Assembly (NCBI GenBank): GCA_052033935.1 | Contig: JBPOJE010000081.1 | Span: 1 to 8,013 of the forward strand | Direction: 5' to 3' | DNA from: JAGVUD01 sp052033935 | GTDB taxonomy: Bacteria; Armatimonadota; UBA5829; DSUL01 | DNA length: 8,013 bases | Shown here: in pieces, positions 6,514 to 8,013 of the stretch | Layout of the letters: each line of letters starts with the position of its first letter | Position numbering within the stretch: position 1 is the first letter of the stretch | The notes under the pieces: generated by a model | Told to the model about the DNA's origin: nothing | Databases searched by the model: none | The model's input: only the letters and a program-made list of their open reading frames with translations | Made by a program: the position numbers and the translations under genes

Positions 6514-7344
6514 TCAGCGGATTACAAACGCCGCGTAGGACACGACCTCGCTGTTGTCGCCGGTGACATCGCCCGAAGTGCGGTAGTCCACCAGCTCTGC
6601 CCCGGACGCGCTGAGGGCGACAGCGGCTGCAATGACGGCAGCCGACGGCATCACCCCGCACATTGAAATGCCGTTCTGGCGGACCGCCCTCACAAGGCCC
6701 GCGGAGTCAAGCGCGAGCACTGCGTCAATCGCCGCACTGTCGCGTCTTCGCGCTTCAGATACGCTCAGGTAGTGGCTCATGTCTGTGCTTGCCAGCAGCA
6801 GGGTTTGGTCCGGCGCCGCCACTTCCGCAAGCGCCCGTCCTAGGCCGGCGCACACTTCGTGCCCGCTCGAGCTTGCGGGCAGGCCGAGCACGATGGGCAG
6901 AATGCTAAAAGGCCGCCCCAGGCGGAAGTGAAGCAGAGGCAACTGCACTTCGATGGAGTGCTCCCGCGCGTGAGCAGATGAGTCGAAGGATGCAGCGGGG
7001 AACGCCTCCGCGAGGCTCTCACCCAAGGCGCGGTCCACGGGAAGTGCACCAAAGGGTGTCGCCCACTCGGCAGAATCTGAAATGGAAACGGGCGGCCCAA
7101 GTCCCGTGTGGTTCGGGCCAATAATGACCACGGACTCGATGGGCGAATCGTGGGGAACAGAGGCGCACGCCGCTGCGGCGGAGGCGCCCGAATAGATGTA
7201 GCCCGCGTGGGGGCAGATCAGAGCCCGCGGAGTAGGCCCGTCCGCACGTCCCGCGCTCGCCGCAAAGCAGCGTTCCAGCACACGCGTCAACTCCCCCGCA
7301 TCCGCCGGGTAGAACGATCCCGCAACCGCTGTTGGGCGCATCAT
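6514..7344 (-). CDS. amrB: MEMO1-family protein (AmmeMemoRadiSam system protein B)
   Basis: The 276 residues give a full-length member of the MEMO1 family, related in fold to non-haem iron extradiol dioxygenases. Family landmarks occur in order: RPTAVAGSFYPAD at the N-terminus, PHAGYIYSG (45-53), GPNHTG (76-81), REHSIEVQLPLL (127-138), STDMSHY (166-172) and MCG (208-210). H46, H79 and C209 correspond to the metal ligands H49, H81 and C244 of human MEMO1, so metal binding should be intact. In many prokaryotes it is encoded with an AMMECR1 protein and a radical-SAM enzyme; neither is in this window, and the system's reaction is not well defined. The start is ATG 7344, with GGGAGGAG about eight bases upstream; the second ATG (7341) is possible. 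A TATAAT box lies just upstream. Confidence 0.92.
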   Translation of the reverse strand: MMRPTAVAGSFYPADAGELTRVLERCFAASAGRADGPTPRALICPHAGYIYSGASAAAACASVPHDSPIESVVIIGPNHTGLGPPVSISDSAEWATPFGALPVDRALGESLAEAFPAASFDSSAHAREHSIEVQLPLLHFRLGRPFSILPIVLGLPASSSGHEVCAGLGRALAEVAAPDQTLLLASTDMSHYLSVSEARRRDSAAIDAVLALDSAGLVRAVRQNGISMCGVMPSAAVIAAAVALSASGAELVDYRTSGDVTGDNSEVVSYAAFVIR

Positions 7345-7367
7345 AACTTGCTCCTCCCGTCTTCAGG

Positions 7368-7396
7368 ATTATACCCGAGCCCCGCCCCCCAACCGC
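7368..7396 (-). promoter_or_regulatory. Promoter of the MEMO1-like gene (perfect -10, weak -35)
   Basis: On the minus strand a perfect TATAAT lies at 7373-7368, with a predicted start near 7361, just before the GGGAGGAG ribosome site. The hexamer 17 bases upstream is GCGGTT (7396-7391), a poor -35. Transcription may depend on an activator or be weak. It lies back to back with the plus-strand promoter at 7434-7462. Confidence 0.55.
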
Positions 7397-7433
7397 GGGG
7401 TACTGGTACAACTACCGGATTTTGCCGTAGTCC

Positions 7434-7462
7434 TTGACCAGAGAGAAGGCCCGCGGTATACT
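7434..7462 (+). promoter_or_regulatory. Sigma70-type promoter for the leader and small gene on the right
   Basis: TTGACC (7434-7439) and TATACT (7457-7462) are exactly 17 bases apart, each one mismatch from consensus. The predicted start is near 7469, at the base where the first leader stem begins. The -10 is identical to that of the exported-protein gene at 507-512. Confidence 0.72.
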
Positions 7463-7468
7463 ATGGGC

Positions 7469-7599
7469 AGCGGCGGACAGGGCCAGTCCCGATCAGCCGC
7501 GGATGAGACCGTGGGCACCCAGAACTCACGGCGAAACGACCGGGCCGCCGCTTCGCGGCAAGAGTCCGGCAACCATGACAGAGGGAGTAAATCGCCGGC
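7469..7599 (+). ncRNA. Structured 5' leader, possible cis-acting RNA or degenerate hammerhead-like fold
   Basis: About 130 transcribed bases precede the small gene. Possible stems are AGCGGCGG (7469-7476) with CCGCCGCT (7545-7552), CCGTG (7509-7513) with CACGG (7527-7531), and GCCGC (7547-7551) with GCGGC (7555-7559); the first and third compete, allowing two folds. The segment 7496-7570 also fits most of a type I hammerhead core (see findings). I do not recognise a known riboswitch. A short frame opens at ATG 7463 within the promoter, and a 12-codon frame at 7575-7613 overlaps the gene start. A leader peptide cannot be excluded. Confidence 0.35.
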
Positions 7600-7851
7600 G
7601 TGCGTACGCATAAGAAAAACAGCGCGAAAGGGCCGTCCAATCGCGTTCGCCCAACCACCATCCGATACGAGAACGAGCATCCCCTGTACGTGATACCGGA
7701 AGACCCGCGCGGGTGGGCAGGATGCTTTGCCCTGTACTCCCTGACCGTTAACACCTCCGGCCCCGCGGCACACCCCTGCGGGGGGCCACTTATCTGGAAC
7801 GCGCTGACCGGTTCGGCGCTGGACCGCCGCAAGACGCGCAACACGGATTGA
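7600..7851 (+). CDS. Small hypothetical protein, 83 aa
   Basis: I do not recognise this protein. It starts with GTG 7600, the first start codon after an in-frame TAA at 7588-7590, and GAGGGAG (7581-7587) lies 12 bases upstream, a slightly long spacing. The N-terminus is basic (RTHKKNSAKGPSNR). The middle (IRYENEHPLYVIPEDPRGWAG) is aromatic and charged, two cysteines lie at about 44 and 60, and the C-terminus is basic again (LDRRKTRNTD). There is no signal peptide or membrane segment. Support for coding is the strong G/C preference at third positions, matching neighbouring genes, and the promoter at 7434-7462. The opposite strand is also open here (7461-7844) but has no promoter or ribosome site that I can see. 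Confidence 0.5.
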   Translation: MRTHKKNSAKGPSNRVRPTTIRYENEHPLYVIPEDPRGWAGCFALYSLTVNTSGPAAHPCGGPLIWNALTGSALDRRKTRNTD

Positions 7852-7852
7852 A

Positions 7853-7869
7853 AGCCCGGTTGGCGGGCT
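7853..7869 (+). terminator. Short hairpin directly after the small gene
   Basis: AGCCCG (7853-7858) pairs with CGGGCT (7864-7869) around a five-base loop, starting two bases after the stop codon. No T run follows, so termination is only suggested by position. Confidence 0.35.
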
Positions 7870-7884
7870 CCCGGGCAGCGTAGT

Positions 7885-8013
7885 CTCCTAGGAGTCTGTC
7901 CGACTATTAGGCCGCCATCGTCTGTTTGTGGCGTGGCGAGTGTGTTTGGAGCGGACTCAACGGTCGTTGCGTTGTGTTTGGCTGCCCTGGTTGCCCGGTA
8001 TGGGCCGGGGCAG
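7885..8013. mobile_element. Possible insertion sequence terminus at right window edge
   Basis: A perfect palindrome CTCCTAGGAG (7885-7894) leads into GGAGTCTGTCCGACT (7891-7905), which has the look of an insertion sequence terminal repeat. Beyond it the plus strand becomes conspicuously G+T-rich, unlike the preceding gene. Frames stay open to the edge on both strands, so no transposase can be assigned. The other end of the element is not visible, so this is resemblance only. Confidence 0.3.

Noticed and set aside
6341..6661. Upstream extension of the sigma factor frame, overlapping the MEMO1-like gene
   Set aside because: The predicted transcription start near 6415 lies inside it, and SigH-like homology begins after 6340.
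1..8013. CRISPR arrays, tRNA and rRNA genes
   Set aside because: No regularly spaced repeats, tRNA-like cloverleaf with GTTCGA arm, or rRNA sequence was seen.

Overview
The window is a GC-rich (roughly 60% by eye) bacterial chromosomal segment with strongly GC-biased third codon positions and ordinary sigma70-type promoters. It holds a Spo0H/SigH-type sigma factor, a MEMO1-family protein, a sirtuin, a very large exported glycoside-hydrolase-like protein and a small exported protein with duplicated 'GWN..I..P / G(K)GYW' motifs. My best guess is an environmental lineage such as Armatimonadota or a neighbouring phylum. That is inference from gene style only; there is no rRNA or marker gene here.

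Layout. 1-126 is the 3' end of an IS630-like transposase, with the stop codon at the apparent element boundary. 127-562 has no convincing protein gene. It contains a run of strong hairpins (238-465) ending in a good intrinsic terminator (438-471), preceded by a weak promoter, which together look like an undescribed structured RNA. A clear promoter (483-512) then drives the exported 221-aa protein (563-1228), closed by a strong terminator (1268-1312). The next four genes are all on the minus strand. In transcription order they are MEMO1-like (7344-6514), the sigma factor (6340-5657, own promoter), the 1118-aa glycoside-hydrolase-like protein (5490-2134) and the sirtuin (2101-1376). The last two are almost contiguous and probably co-transcribed. 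Divergent from MEMO1, a good promoter at 7434-7462 drives a GC-rich structured leader, with a fold resembling a degenerate type I hammerhead, and then a small unknown protein (7600-7851). The right edge (7885-8013) changes composition and may be the end of another insertion sequence.

How the genes fit together. The hydrolase-like protein and the 221-aa protein both look exported and may act on or bind extracellular polysaccharide. The sirtuin follows the hydrolase so closely that translational coupling is likely, although no functional link is obvious. The sigma factor has a vegetative promoter and nothing in the window identifies its targets. The MEMO1 homologue lacks its usual AMMECR1 and radical-SAM partners here. 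The most interesting non-protein signals are the two structured RNA candidates, at 223-471 and 7469-7599.
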